DNA of 47,039 bases from Lachnospiraceae bacterium UBA1683 (GTDB lineage: Bacteria > Bacillota > Clostridia > Lachnospirales > Lachnospiraceae), in the NCBI GenBank assembly GCA_002320245.1, contig DCKD01000040.1:1-47039 (forward strand). The letters are read 5' to 3'. The stretch's first letter is position 1; each line of letters opens with the position of its first letter. Under the pieces are notes generated by a model, which did not search any database, was not told the DNA's origin, and saw nothing but the letters and a program-made list of their open reading frames with translations. The position numbers were made by a program, and so were the translations under genes. Below are positions 30,297 to 38,473 of the stretch, one piece after another.

Positions 30297-32915
30297 ATGG
30301 CAAAGAAGAAAGAGGTAACAATACCTGAGGTCGTTGACAGCGTAGAGGCACTTGAAGCCAAAATGAAGGCAATGCGTGAAGCACAGAAAATATTCGCAAC
30401 TTTCAGCCAGGAGCAGGTAGATAAGATTTTCTACGAAGCAGCTATGGCAGCTAATAAACAGCGTATCCCGCTTGCAAAGATGGCTGTTGAGGAGACTCAG
30501 AGAGGTATCGTTGAAGATAAGGTTATTAAAAACCATTACGCAGCAGAGTATATTTACAATGCATATAAAAATACAAAAACATGTGGGGTTATTGAGGAAG
30601 ATACAGCATACGGAATCAAAAAAGTTGCTGAGCCTATCGGACTTGTTGCAGCAGTTATCCCTACAACAAACCCGACATCTACCGCAATCTTTAAGACATT
30701 GATTTGCCTGAAGACAAGAAATGCAATTATTATCAGCCCACATCCGGCTGCAAAGGCATGTACAATCGCAGCAGCAAAGGTTGTTCTGGATGCAGCAGTG
30801 AAAGCCGGTGCACCGGAGGGAATCATCGGATGGATTGATGTACCGTCACTTGAACTGACAAATACAGTAATGAAAAATGCTGACATCATCCTTGCAACAG
30901 GTGGTCCGGGAATGGTGAAAGCAGCTTATTCTTCAGGAAAACCGGCACTTGGTGTAGGACCAGGAAATACACCGGTTATCATTGATGACACGGCAGATAT
31001 CAAGATGGCAGTTAACTCTATCATCCATTCCAAAACATTTGACAATGGTATGATTTGTGCATCTGAGCAGTCTGTAACTGTATTAGACAGTGTTTATGAC
31101 GAAGTTAAAAAAGAATTTGAATACCGCGGATGCTACTTCCTTAAAAAAGGTGAGGAACTTGACAAAGTCCGCAAGACCATTATCATCAATGGTGCGCTGA
31201 ACAGCAAGATACCTGGAAAATCTGCTTTTGAGATTGCACAGCTTGCAGGCGTAAAAGTTCCGGAAGATACAAAGATTCTGATTGGTGAAGTAGAGTCTGT
31301 AGATATTTCAGAAGAATTTGCCCATGAAAAATTATCTCCTGTACTTGGTATGTACCGGGCAAAAACATTTGATGAAGCAATTGCAAAGGCGGAACGCCTT
31401 GTAGCTGACGGCGGATACGGACATACATCTTCTCTGTACATAAATCCGGCACAGACAGAGAAAATCGCAAAACATGCAGCAGCAATGAAAACCTGCCGTG
31501 TACTGATTAATACACCTTCTTCTCAGGGTGGTATCGGAGACCTGTACAACTTCAAGATGGCTCCGTCTCTTACACTGGGATGTGGTTCATGGGGAGGAAA
31601 CTCCGTATCTGAGAACGTTGGAGTAAAACATCTGCTGAACATTAAGACTGTTGCTGAGAGGAGAGAGAATATGCTTTGGTTCAGAACACCTGAAAAGGTA
31701 TACTTCAAGAAAGGATGTATGCCGGTTGCACTGGATGAATTGGGAACAGTAATGCACAAGAAGAAAGCATTTATCGTAACGGACTCTTTCTTGTACAAGA
31801 ACGGATATGTAGCGCCAATCGAGGAAAAACTGGACGAGATGGGAATCCAGCATACCTGTTTCTTCGAGGTAGCGCCAGACCCGACACTGCAGTGTGCACG
31901 TAAGGGTGTTGACCAGATGAGAGCATTTGAGCCGGATACAATTATCGCACTTGGTGGTGGTTCAGCAATGGACGCTGCTAAGATTATGTGGGTAATGTAC
32001 GAGCATCCGGAAGCAAACTTTGAAGATATGGCTATGGACTTCATGGATATCCGTAAGAGAGTATTTACATTCCCTAAGATGGGAGAGAAAGCTTACTTTG
32101 TAGCAATTCCTACATCTTCAGGAACAGGTTCCGAAGTAACACCATTTGCAATCATTACAGATGCAGATACAGGTGTAAAATGGCCAATCGCTGACTACGC
32201 ATTGCTGCCGAATATGGCAATTGTTGATGTCGATAATATGATGACACAGCCGAAGGGACTTACAAGCGCATCAGGTATTGATGTAATGACACATGCAATC
32301 GAGGCATATGTTTCCATCATGGCTACAGATTACACAGACGGTCTTGCTATGAAGGCTGTTAAGATGGTATTTGAGAATCTTCCTTCTGCATACGAAAACG
32401 GTGCAAATGACCCGAAGGCACGTGAGGAAATGGCAAATGCATCTTGTATGGCCGGTATGGCGTTCGCAAATGCATTCCTTGGACTGAACCATTCTATGGC
32501 TCACAAACTGGGTGCGTTCCATCACCTGCCACATGGTGTTGCTAATGCGGTAATCCTGACAGAAGTAATGCGTTACAATGCAGCAGAAGTTCCGACTAAG
32601 ATGGGAACATTCTCACAGTACCAGTATCCACACGCTCTTGCAAGATACGCAGAATTGGGACGTTTTGCTGGATGTAAGGGAAATACAGACGAAGAAGTAT
32701 TTGAGAACTTTATCGCAAAACTGGAAGAGCTGAAAGAAACAATCGGTATCAAGAAGACAATCAAAGAGTATGGTATCGATGAGAAATATTTCCTCGATAC
32801 ATTGGATGACATGGTAGAACAGGCATTTAATGACCAGTGTACAGGAGCAAACCCGAGATATCCGTTGATGAAAGAGATGAAAGAAATCTATCTGAAATGT
32901 TATTACGGTAAATAA
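30297..32915 (+). CDS. adhE: Bifunctional acetaldehyde-CoA/alcohol dehydrogenase
   Basis: An 872-aa fermentative enzyme reducing acetyl-CoA to acetaldehyde and then ethanol with two NADH. The N-terminal aldehyde dehydrogenase half has the catalytic cysteine in FDNGMICASEQSV and a glycine-rich LATGGPGMV. The C-terminal iron-dependent alcohol dehydrogenase half has ALGGGSAMDAAK, SGTGSEVTPFAI and the metal-binding HSMAHKLGAFHHLPHG. Both halves are intact. AGGAGG precedes the ATG. It is monocistronic, followed by a 48-bp perfect palindrome. Confidence 0.97.
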   Translation: MAKKKEVTIPEVVDSVEALEAKMKAMREAQKIFATFSQEQVDKIFYEAAMAANKQRIPLAKMAVEETQRGIVEDKVIKNHYAAEYIYNAYKNTKTCGVIEEDTAYGIKKVAEPIGLVAAVIPTTNPTSTAIFKTLICLKTRNAIIISPHPAAKACTIAAAKVVLDAAVKAGAPEGIIGWIDVPSLELTNTVMKNADIILATGGPGMVKAAYSSGKPALGVGPGNTPVIIDDTADIKMAVNSIIHSKTFDNGMICASEQSVTVLDSVYDEVKKEFEYRGCYFLKKGEELDKVRKTIIINGALNSKIPGKSAFEIAQLAGVKVPEDTKILIGEVESVDISEEFAHEKLSPVLGMYRAKTFDEAIAKAERLVADGGYGHTSSLYINPAQTEKIAKHAAAMKTCRVLINTPSSQGGIGDLYNFKMAPSLTLGCGSWGGNSVSENVGVKHLLNIKTVAERRENMLWFRTPEKVYFKKGCMPVALDELGTVMHKKKAFIVTDSFLYKNGYVAPIEEKLDEMGIQHTCFFEVAPDPTLQCARKGVDQMRAFEPDTIIALGGGSAMDAAKIMWVMYEHPEANFEDMAMDFMDIRKRVFTFPKMGEKAYFVAIPTSSGTGSEVTPFAIITDADTGVKWPIADYALLPNMAIVDVDNMMTQPKGLTSASGIDVMTHAIEAYVSIMATDYTDGLAMKAVKMVFENLPSAYENGANDPKAREEMANASCMAGMAFANAFLGLNHSMAHKLGAFHHLPHGVANAVILTEVMRYNAAEVPTKMGTFSQYQYPHALARYAELGRFAGCKGNTDEEVFENFIAKLEELKETIGIKKTIKEYGIDEKYFLDTLDDMVEQAFNDQCTGANPRYPLMKEMKEIYLKCYYGK

Positions 32916-32933
32916 TTTTTCATTACAGTGATG

Positions 32934-32981
32934 ATACCCTCAGCGGGCAAAGGACATATGTCCTTTGCCCGCTGAGGGTAT
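32934..32981. terminator. 48-bp perfect palindrome after adhE
   Basis: Two 24-bp arms (left arm starting ATACCCTCAGCGGGCAAAGG) are exact reverse complements with no loop bases between them. It is followed on the plus strand by GTTTTATGG, a weak T-run, so it could terminate adhE. The size and perfection are more than a terminator needs, and a palindromic repeat unit is adjacent. Confidence 0.7.
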
Positions 32982-32985
32982 GTTT

Positions 32986-33049
32986 TATGGTATAGAAAGT
33001 TCTGCGAACTTTCTATACCATAAAAACACACTGCGTGTGATGATGCGCA
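32986..33049. repeat. TGCGCATCA/TATGGTATAG hairpin repeat, copy 2 (inverted)
   Basis: A 17-bp perfect stem (32986-33002 with 33006-33022, loop TGC) is followed by CACAC-TGC-GTGTG and TGATGCGCA. In reverse complement this is the 1918-1983 element, part for part. The copies lie 31 kb apart in opposite orientation. The rest of 32916-33260 holds only the palindrome above and a promoter. Confidence 0.75.
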
Positions 33050-33180
33050 GTACATTTGCCTGTTTTTGAGATGAGGCGAATGTCCCGGTTTGTATGGCTC
33101 TGTGTTTTTAAAATAAATTGTTAAATAAATAACAATAAATATATTCAAGATAAAATTGTTAAAAAAATTACAAAAAGTAC

Positions 33181-33209
33181 TTCCATTTTAAAAGGGACGG
33201 GTGTATAAT
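33181..33209 (+). promoter_or_regulatory. Putative promoter of the phosphotransferase gene
   Basis: TTCCAT and TATAAT are 17 bp apart, with a weak -35 and perfect -10. It lies about 50 bp before the ATG at 33261, which follows AGGAGG. Confidence 0.6.
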
Positions 33210-33260
33210 AGAGCCAAGTTAAGAAAATAAAACGTATTTATCAAACAGGAGGCATGGCTT

Positions 33261-34016
33261 ATGAAACTCGAAAACAAAAAATTAATCGTAAAACGTTCCT
33301 ACAAAGAAGTGTATAAATGCGATGAGGGGATTGCAAAGGTATTTGAGAAGGGACATCCAAAGGCTGATGTGTTTAACGAGGCATTGAATACAGCCAGAGT
33401 TGAGGCAACCGGACTGGATATCCCGAAGGTAAAAGAGGTCGGAGAAGTTGATGGAAAGTGGGCGTTGCTGATTGAGTACAAGGACGGAACTACTCTGGAA
33501 GATATGATGAATGCCGACAGTAGGAATCTGGAGAAGTATATGGGAGATTTCGTTGATCTGCAGTTAGAGATGCATAGCAAGAGGTCTCCGCGGCTGAATA
33601 AGCTGAAGGATAAGTTATCCCGTGAGATTAACAGTCTGAAGGATTTGGATGCGACAACGAGATATGAGCTCCTGACAAGGCTGGAAAGTATGCCAAAGCA
33701 TGATAAGCTTTGCCATGGTGATTTTAACCCGACGAATGTTATCTATGGAAAGAACGGAAAGATGACAATTGTTGACTGGGCGCACGCAACGCAGGGAAAT
33801 GCAGGCGCGGATGCTGCAATGACTTATCTGTTGTTTGCATTGAAAGACCAGCAGAAGGCAGATTTATATCTGAAACTGTTCTGCCAGAAGAGTGATACTG
33901 CGAGACAGTATGTACAGCAGTGGCTGCCGATTGTAGCTGCAGCACAGCTTACAAAGCAGAATGAACTGGAAAAAGACTTCCTGATGAAGTGGATTGATGT
34001 AGTAGATTATCAGTAG
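33261..34016 (+). CDS. Phosphotransferase, aminoglycoside/choline kinase-like fold
   Basis: A 251-aa protein with the kinase-like motif LCHGDFNPTNVIYGKNGKM and the metal-binding VDWAHATQGN. The N-lobe has a GIAKVFEKGHP strand with a lysine candidate for ATP binding. The family covers aminoglycoside phosphotransferases, choline and fructosamine kinases and uncharacterised relatives. Nothing specific points to drug resistance. Monocistronic, ended by the terminator at 34108-34174. Confidence 0.8.
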   Translation: MKLENKKLIVKRSYKEVYKCDEGIAKVFEKGHPKADVFNEALNTARVEATGLDIPKVKEVGEVDGKWALLIEYKDGTTLEDMMNADSRNLEKYMGDFVDLQLEMHSKRSPRLNKLKDKLSREINSLKDLDATTRYELLTRLESMPKHDKLCHGDFNPTNVIYGKNGKMTIVDWAHATQGNAGADAAMTYLLFALKDQQKADLYLKLFCQKSDTARQYVQQWLPIVAAAQLTKQNELEKDFLMKWIDVVDYQ

Positions 34017-34107
34017 GCGTTCGCAAATATTGCTTTGTTAAGTGCCGGATATAGTGGAAAATACATATAGATTCCTCGTTGCCCGGATATTTCATATAAG
34101 GCAGAAG

Positions 34108-34174
34108 AAAAAGCGGCTGATGTGTACCGGCTACGATTCTGAGTATCGTAGTAAGTACGCATCAGCCGCTTTTT
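34108..34174. terminator. Long bidirectional terminator
   Basis: AAAAAGCGGCTGATG pairs perfectly with CATCAGCCGCTTTTT, with an inner CTACGAT/ATCGTAG stem. A- and T-tails on both sides let it terminate from either strand: the phosphotransferase (plus) and the SleB-like gene (minus, whose end is 148 bp away). The rest of 34017-34321 shows nothing recognisable. Confidence 0.85.
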
Positions 34175-34321
34175 CGTCCCTTGGGAAATTGCTCTGCAAT
34201 TCCTGTGAAACGAAACCTTCCGGGGGAGCGCAGAGGCGCGGAAAAGGAAGCTGCCGCTTCACATCCACACCCCGGCGTAGAATTCCCAGACGAATTCTTT
34301 GCCCAAAACAAAATAGTCAGG

Positions 34322-35467
34322 TTACCAGTGTGGGAAGAATACATTTCCCCCAATATTGATTCCGGAATGTCCCGAACCTGCATACAGGAAATAGTAACAG
34401 TCTGCAACTTCCGCAACCCTTGCACCATTCAATGCATCCTGAGCTACCTGATAAGCAAGCGGGGTCGGACCGGTGTTAAGTACATAATCCAGACGGCCGG
34501 AGGATGCGGGCTCAAACTGCCCGGTTGCGTATACAACCCCTTTGACAGAGTTTGGAAACCGGGAATCATTGACACGGTTCAAAATGACGGTGGCAACAGC
34601 AAGCATTGAATTATACTCCTGATAAGCTTCGCATTGGATGATGGCTGCGAGAATATCTAACTCTCCTTTATCGGCAGGAACAGAAGAACCGCCGCCGATA
34701 ACAGTGCCGCCGGTTGAAATAGAACCGCCGGAGTTCCCCCCCGTGGAATTGCCGCCGGATGGAGTGTTCTGCTGCGCCGCTTGCTGCTGGGCAGCCTTTT
34801 GGGCAGCTTCCTGCTCGGCGGCAGCCTTTGCAGCGGCTTCGTCAGCCTCCTGCTTGCGAATCTGCTGAAGCTGAGCCTGAAATGCGTTCAGGTCGGTGGA
34901 AGTTGCAGCAGCCTTTGCCTCCAGTTCGGACTGACGTGCCTGCAACTGACTTTGCAGTTCGCTAAGGGAATTCCGCTGGTTCTGTAAGGAGGTCTGTTGG
35001 TTCTCAATATCTGCCTGCGTCTGGCGCAGCTCGTCCAACATCTGGCGGTCATAATCGCTGATGTTCTGTACAAAATCTGCCTTGTTCAGAAAATCGGTCA
35101 TGTTTTCTGCGGAGAAAAGCATCTCCAGCAGGGTTGAGTTCCCGTTTTCATACATATATTTAATACGGGTTTTCATGTTCTCATATTGCTGCGCCTCGTT
35201 TTCACGGGCAAGGGCTAATGAGTCTTCAGAACGAAGGATTTCACTGTTTGTAATGGTTACCTGCATCTCAGTGTTGTAAATCTCGTTACTGATTGCAACA
35301 AGTTCCTGATTGATTCCGTTGAGTTGGGATTGTAAGTCCGAAGTCTTATTTTCCAGACTCGCTTTGTCTTCTGCACAAATATAAGGTGTGGATAACGACA
35401 ATGTCATTGCAAAGGTACAGATGAGTGCAAGTCCTGCTTGCAGCCTGCGTTTTAAATGCAATTTCAT
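34322..35467 (-). CDS. Secreted coiled-coil protein with SleB-type cell-wall hydrolase domain
   Basis: A 381-aa exported protein. Residues 1-32 form a signal peptide (KRRLQAGLALICTFAMTLSL), residues ~35-215 a long PcsB/CwlO-like coiled coil, and ~215-265 a linker rich in Ala/Gln then Gly/Ser/Thr. The rest is a PF07486 Hydrolase_2 (SleB) domain: IIQCEAYQEYNSMLAVATVI, NRVNDSRFPNSVKGVVY and QFEPASSGRL. It probably cleaves peptidoglycan. Coiled-coil modules of this kind elsewhere respond to FtsEX, but ftsEX is not nearby. The start at 35467 follows AAAGGAA. Confidence 0.88.
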   Translation of the reverse strand: MKLHLKRRLQAGLALICTFAMTLSLSTPYICAEDKASLENKTSDLQSQLNGINQELVAISNEIYNTEMQVTITNSEILRSEDSLALARENEAQQYENMKTRIKYMYENGNSTLLEMLFSAENMTDFLNKADFVQNISDYDRQMLDELRQTQADIENQQTSLQNQRNSLSELQSQLQARQSELEAKAAATSTDLNAFQAQLQQIRKQEADEAAAKAAAEQEAAQKAAQQQAAQQNTPSGGNSTGGNSGGSISTGGTVIGGGSSVPADKGELDILAAIIQCEAYQEYNSMLAVATVILNRVNDSRFPNSVKGVVYATGQFEPASSGRLDYVLNTGPTPLAYQVAQDALNGARVAEVADCYYFLYAGSGHSGINIGGNVFFPHW

Positions 35468-35501
35468 AAATTCAATTCCTTTCTTAAATGTTTGCCATGC
35501 T

Positions 35502-35530
35502 ATTATACTATAAATTGCAGAAATAAGCAA
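35502..35530 (-). promoter_or_regulatory. Promoter of the SleB-like hydrolase gene
   Basis: On the minus strand TTGCTT (35530-35525) and TATAAT (35507-35502) have a 17-bp spacer. It overlaps the divergent HAD/uppP promoter at 35515-35543, so the two transcripts probably compete. Confidence 0.75.
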
Positions 35531-35543
35531 ATTTTGTTAGAAT
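35515..35543 (+). promoter_or_regulatory. Promoter of the HAD-uppP operon
   Basis: TTGCAG and TAGAAT are 17 bp apart, overlapping the minus-strand promoter of the hydrolase gene. Confidence 0.65.
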
Positions 35544-35594
35544 AGAGGTATATGGCAACCGGATGAAGCTGTATGGAAGAGAGGAAATTGAGTG

Positions 35595-36434
35595 ATGCAG
35601 ATAAAAATGATAGGGCTGGATTTGGACGGGACACTTCTGAATTCAAAGAAGGGATTGACTCCTTACACAAAGAAGGTCATTGAAAAAGCGATTAGAAAAG
35701 GCGTATATGTTCTGGTGGCGACAGGAAGACCGTTTACCGGCGTCCCCAAAGAATTGAGAGAATTTCCGGGGATGCGGTATGCATTGACATCAAATGGCGC
35801 AAGGATTCTGGACACCGAGACGGGGAGTATCCTGATTGAACATCTTTTGCCGCGGGAAAGTGCGAAAAAAGCATTGGAAATCTTTCGGAAATATGATACG
35901 CTACAAGAGGTATATTTTGATGGGCAGGGATATGCGGATAGAGGAAAACTGGAGCATATCGGAAGATACCATCGCAATCCGTATATGTGGGAATATGTTC
36001 TGACATCCCGGGTTCCGGTGGAGGATGTTGTCGCGCTGGTGCAGGGGAAAGGACAGGATTTGGATAAGGTGCAGGCTCTGTTTGCAGATATGGACGAGCG
36101 GGAGGCGGCCTGGCGGGAATTGAGCGGACATGAAGACCTTACGCTTGTCGGTTCGCTTGGCTACAACATTGAAATCAATGCAGCCGGAGTTAACAAAGGC
36201 AAGGGTCTGGTTGCACTTGGCGGACTGCTTGGAATCAGTCGGGAAGAGATTATGGCAATCGGGGACGGCGATAATGATACGGTCATGTTAGAGGAAGCCG
36301 GTTTCGGTGTCGCCATGGGAAATGCAGAGGATAAAGTAAAAGCGTGTGCGGATTACATAACGGGGACGAATGATGAAGATGGTGCGGCAAAAGCAATCGA
36401 AAAGTATGTTCTCGGAGGAGGAGAAGAATGTTAG
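35595..36434 (+). CDS. HAD-superfamily Cof-type sugar-phosphate phosphatase
   Basis: A roughly 279-aa hydrolase of the Cof/YidA type with motif I GLDLDGTLLNS, motif II LVATGRP, motif III lysine in NKGKGLVALG and motif IV IGDGDNDTVMLEEAG. The cap domain lies between. Likely substrates are sugar phosphates or flavin nucleotides; not resolvable. ATG at 35595 is used, with a GTG at 35592 equally placed after AGAGG. It overlaps uppP by 7 nt, so translation is coupled. Confidence 0.88.
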   Translation: MQIKMIGLDLDGTLLNSKKGLTPYTKKVIEKAIRKGVYVLVATGRPFTGVPKELREFPGMRYALTSNGARILDTETGSILIEHLLPRESAKKALEIFRKYDTLQEVYFDGQGYADRGKLEHIGRYHRNPYMWEYVLTSRVPVEDVVALVQGKGQDLDKVQALFADMDEREAAWRELSGHEDLTLVGSLGYNIEINAAGVNKGKGLVALGGLLGISREEIMAIGDGDNDTVMLEEAGFGVAMGNAEDKVKACADYITGTNDEDGAAKAIEKYVLGGGEEC

Positions 36435-37255
36435 AGGCATTAAAAGTTATCATATTGGGAATTGTGGAAGGAATTACAGAATGGCTGCCAATCAGCAGCA
36501 CCGGGCATTTGATTCTGGTAGAAGAGTTCATACAGTTGGATTTGAGTCACGATTTTGTGGAAATGTTTAATGTAGTGATTCAGTTTGGAGCGATTCTGGC
36601 GGTTATCATGCTCTATTTTCATAAGTTGAATCCATTTTCACCGAAGAAAACGGAGAAACAGAAGATGCTTACCATTCAGTTGTGGGTAAAGGTCGTCATC
36701 GCGACAATTCCGGCGATGGTAATCGGGCTGTTGTTTGATGATTATGTGGATGAGCATTTTATGAACGCGTATGTAGTGGCGGCGATGTTGATCCTTTACG
36801 GTATTTTCTTTATTATAATAGAAAAACGTCATGAGGGTGTGACGCCGAAAGCATCGAAACTGTCTCAGCTCAGTATTCCGATGGTACTTGCAATCGGAGG
36901 ATTTCAGGTGCTGGCGATGATTCCTGGAACTTCCAGGTCGGGAGCTACCATCCTTGGCGGACTGCTCGTTGGAGCGTCAAGAAGTGTGGCGGCAGAGTTC
37001 ACCTTTTTTCTGGCAATCCCGGTTATGTTCGGATGGAGCCTGCTGAAGATGATTAAGTTCGGACTTGCGTTTACCGGGCAGGAATTATTCCTGCTGCTGT
37101 TAGGCTGTGTAGTATCATTCGGAGTGTCTGTTTTTGCAATCAAGTTCCTGATGCAGTATATTAAGAACCATGATTTCAAAGTGTTTGGATATTACCGGAT
37201 AGTACTTGGTATTATCGTATTCCTGTATTTCGCTGTTTCTGCGCTGCTTGTATAA
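36428..37255 (+). CDS. uppP: Undecaprenyl-diphosphate phosphatase
   Basis: A 275-aa membrane enzyme (BacA family) that dephosphorylates undecaprenyl pyrophosphate to recycle the cell-wall lipid carrier; overexpression of such enzymes gives bacitracin tolerance. The motifs EGITEWLPISSTGHLIL and PGTSRSGATILGGLL hold the catalytic Glu, Ser and Arg. About eight transmembrane segments. It overlaps the HAD gene by 7 nt. Confidence 0.95.
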   Translation: MLEALKVIILGIVEGITEWLPISSTGHLILVEEFIQLDLSHDFVEMFNVVIQFGAILAVIMLYFHKLNPFSPKKTEKQKMLTIQLWVKVVIATIPAMVIGLLFDDYVDEHFMNAYVVAAMLILYGIFFIIIEKRHEGVTPKASKLSQLSIPMVLAIGGFQVLAMIPGTSRSGATILGGLLVGASRSVAAEFTFFLAIPVMFGWSLLKMIKFGLAFTGQELFLLLLGCVVSFGVSVFAIKFLMQYIKNHDFKVFGYYRIVLGIIVFLYFAVSALLV

Positions 37256-37290
37256 AATGTGCAGATGGTTTGTGTCTGGTGTAATATATA

Positions 37291-37500
37291 TGCAGAACAT
37301 ATGCAGTGTCCCGCGCAGTGCGTATGCAGCGTCTCCACAGTACATATGCAATATCTCCACAGTACATATGCGGGTGTCTCATGCAGTGCATATGTAGTGT
37401 CTTGTGCAGCATATTTGCGGGATTTCTTGTAGCATATTCGCATTATTGCTGTAAGGTGTTTGCAGTATTGTGCAATATATTTGTGCAATATATTTGCATA
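37291..37500. repeat. Degenerate 22-23-bp tandem repeat
   Basis: About nine imperfect units follow each other, best read as CAGTRCATATGCRRTRTCTC plus two to three bases. Early units (37292, 37315, 37338, 37360) are the most alike; later units decay towards AT-rich GCAATATATTTG. There are no unique spacers, so it is not CRISPR. The period is not a multiple of three, so it is not coding. It fills most of the uppP-ABC operon gap. Confidence 0.75.
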
Positions 37501-37506
37501 ATAGAC

Positions 37507-37534
37507 TTGAATTTTTATCTGAATATGATAGAAT
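37507..37534 (+). promoter_or_regulatory. Promoter of the amino-acid ABC operon
   Basis: TTGAAT and TAGAAT are 16 bp apart, starting a few bases after the last tandem-repeat unit. AGGAGG precedes the ATG at 37584. Confidence 0.6.
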
Positions 37535-37583
37535 ATTAAGATAATGTGTATGATTATGCATGACTTAATAGGAGGAATGGAAG

Positions 37584-38390
37584 ATGAAAAAGAAATTGTT
37601 AAGCGTTGCACTGGCAGCAGTATGTGTATTGTCCGTAGCAGCATGCGGAAGCAAGGTTCCGGAGAATACAGTAAACAGCGTTGCTGATATTGAGGCGGGC
37701 GGAAAGAAAATCGGCGTCCAGACAGGAACGACAGGGGATATTTATTCCACAGATTACGAAGATGACGGAACAGCTACTGTAGAGAGATATAATAAAGGTG
37801 CGGATGCAGTGCAGGCACTGAAACAGGGAAAGATTGACTGTGTAATTATTGATGCAGAGCCTGCAAAGGTATTTGTCGAGAAGAATAACGACCTGAAGGT
37901 TCTGGATGAAGCATTTACCGATGAGGAATATGCAATCTGCATTGACAAGTCGAACGCAGAGCTGAAAGAAAAAATTAACGCTGCACTGAAAGAACTGAAG
38001 GAAGATGGAACTCTGGATAATATCAAGAAAAACTATGCAGGTTCTGACGATGAGATTGGTAAGACTCCTTATGAGTCTCCGGCAGATGCAGATACATCAA
38101 ATGGAAAGTTGGTCATGGCTACAAACGCAGAATTCCCTCCATATGAGTATTATGAGAATGATAAGGTGACAGGAATTGATGCTGATATGGCTCAGGCGGT
38201 AGCAGATAAGCTTGGAATGGAACTGGAAATTCAGGATATGGCATTTGATTCTATTATCACAGCAGTTACATCCGGAAAAGCAGATATCGGTGTTGCAGGA
38301 ATGACAGTTACAGAGGACCGTCTGAAGAATGTAGACTTTACAGATTCTTATGCAACTTCAAAACAGGTAATTATTGTAAGAGCAAAATAA
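37584..38390 (+). CDS. Polar amino-acid ABC binding lipoprotein, apparently circularly permuted
   Basis: A 268-aa SBP_bac_3-type lipoprotein with signal peptide and lipobox VAAC (Cys21). The domain order is reversed. Residues ~31-152 carry features normally at the C-terminal half (GGKKIGVQTGTTGD, GADAVQALKQGKIDCVIIDA, EEYAICIDKSNAEL, LKEDGTLDNIKKNY). After a linker (~153-173), residues 174-268 carry the normal N-terminal half (GKLVMATNAEFPPYEYY, GIDADMAQAVADKLG, MAFDSIITAVTSGKADIGV, GMTVTEDRLKNVDFTDSY). The protein ends where a normal one is half-way. The reading frame is continuous and both halves are well conserved, so it looks functional. Ligand probably a polar amino acid or cystine. Confidence 0.88.
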   Translation: MKKKLLSVALAAVCVLSVAACGSKVPENTVNSVADIEAGGKKIGVQTGTTGDIYSTDYEDDGTATVERYNKGADAVQALKQGKIDCVIIDAEPAKVFVEKNNDLKVLDEAFTDEEYAICIDKSNAELKEKINAALKELKEDGTLDNIKKNYAGSDDEIGKTPYESPADADTSNGKLVMATNAEFPPYEYYENDKVTGIDADMAQAVADKLGMELEIQDMAFDSIITAVTSGKADIGVAGMTVTEDRLKNVDFTDSYATSKQVIIVRAK

Positions 38391-38402
38391 AGACGATAAA
38401 CA

Positions 38403-38456
38403 GAGGGGCTGATAAGACTAAGTAACAGAAGTTGGCTTGGTGGCAGCTCCTTTTTT
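38403..38456 (+). terminator. Putative attenuating terminator between binding protein and permease
   Basis: GAGGGGCTG pairs with CAGCTCC(T) across a ~30-nt loop, followed by TTTTTT. Partial termination here would give the usual excess of binding protein over permease. The large loop makes it uncertain. Confidence 0.5.
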
Positions 38457-38473
38457 AGGAAGGTGGGTGTGAA

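Noticed and set aside
33261..34016. Aminoglycoside-resistance gene.
   Set aside because: Only the general kinase-like motifs are visible; the neighbourhood and sequence give no link to a known resistance enzyme.
34181..34609. 142-codon plus-strand frame antisense to the SleB-like gene.
   Set aside because: Mostly antisense to a clear coding domain, no ribosome site, composition unlike a protein.
37291..37500. CRISPR-like repeat array.
   Set aside because: Units are contiguous with no unique spacers, vary strongly and no cas genes are present.
37212..37644. Minus-strand frames reading Tyr/His/Cys-rich peptides through the tandem repeat.
   Set aside because: The repeat period is not a multiple of three, no ribosome site exists and composition is a by-product of the repeat.
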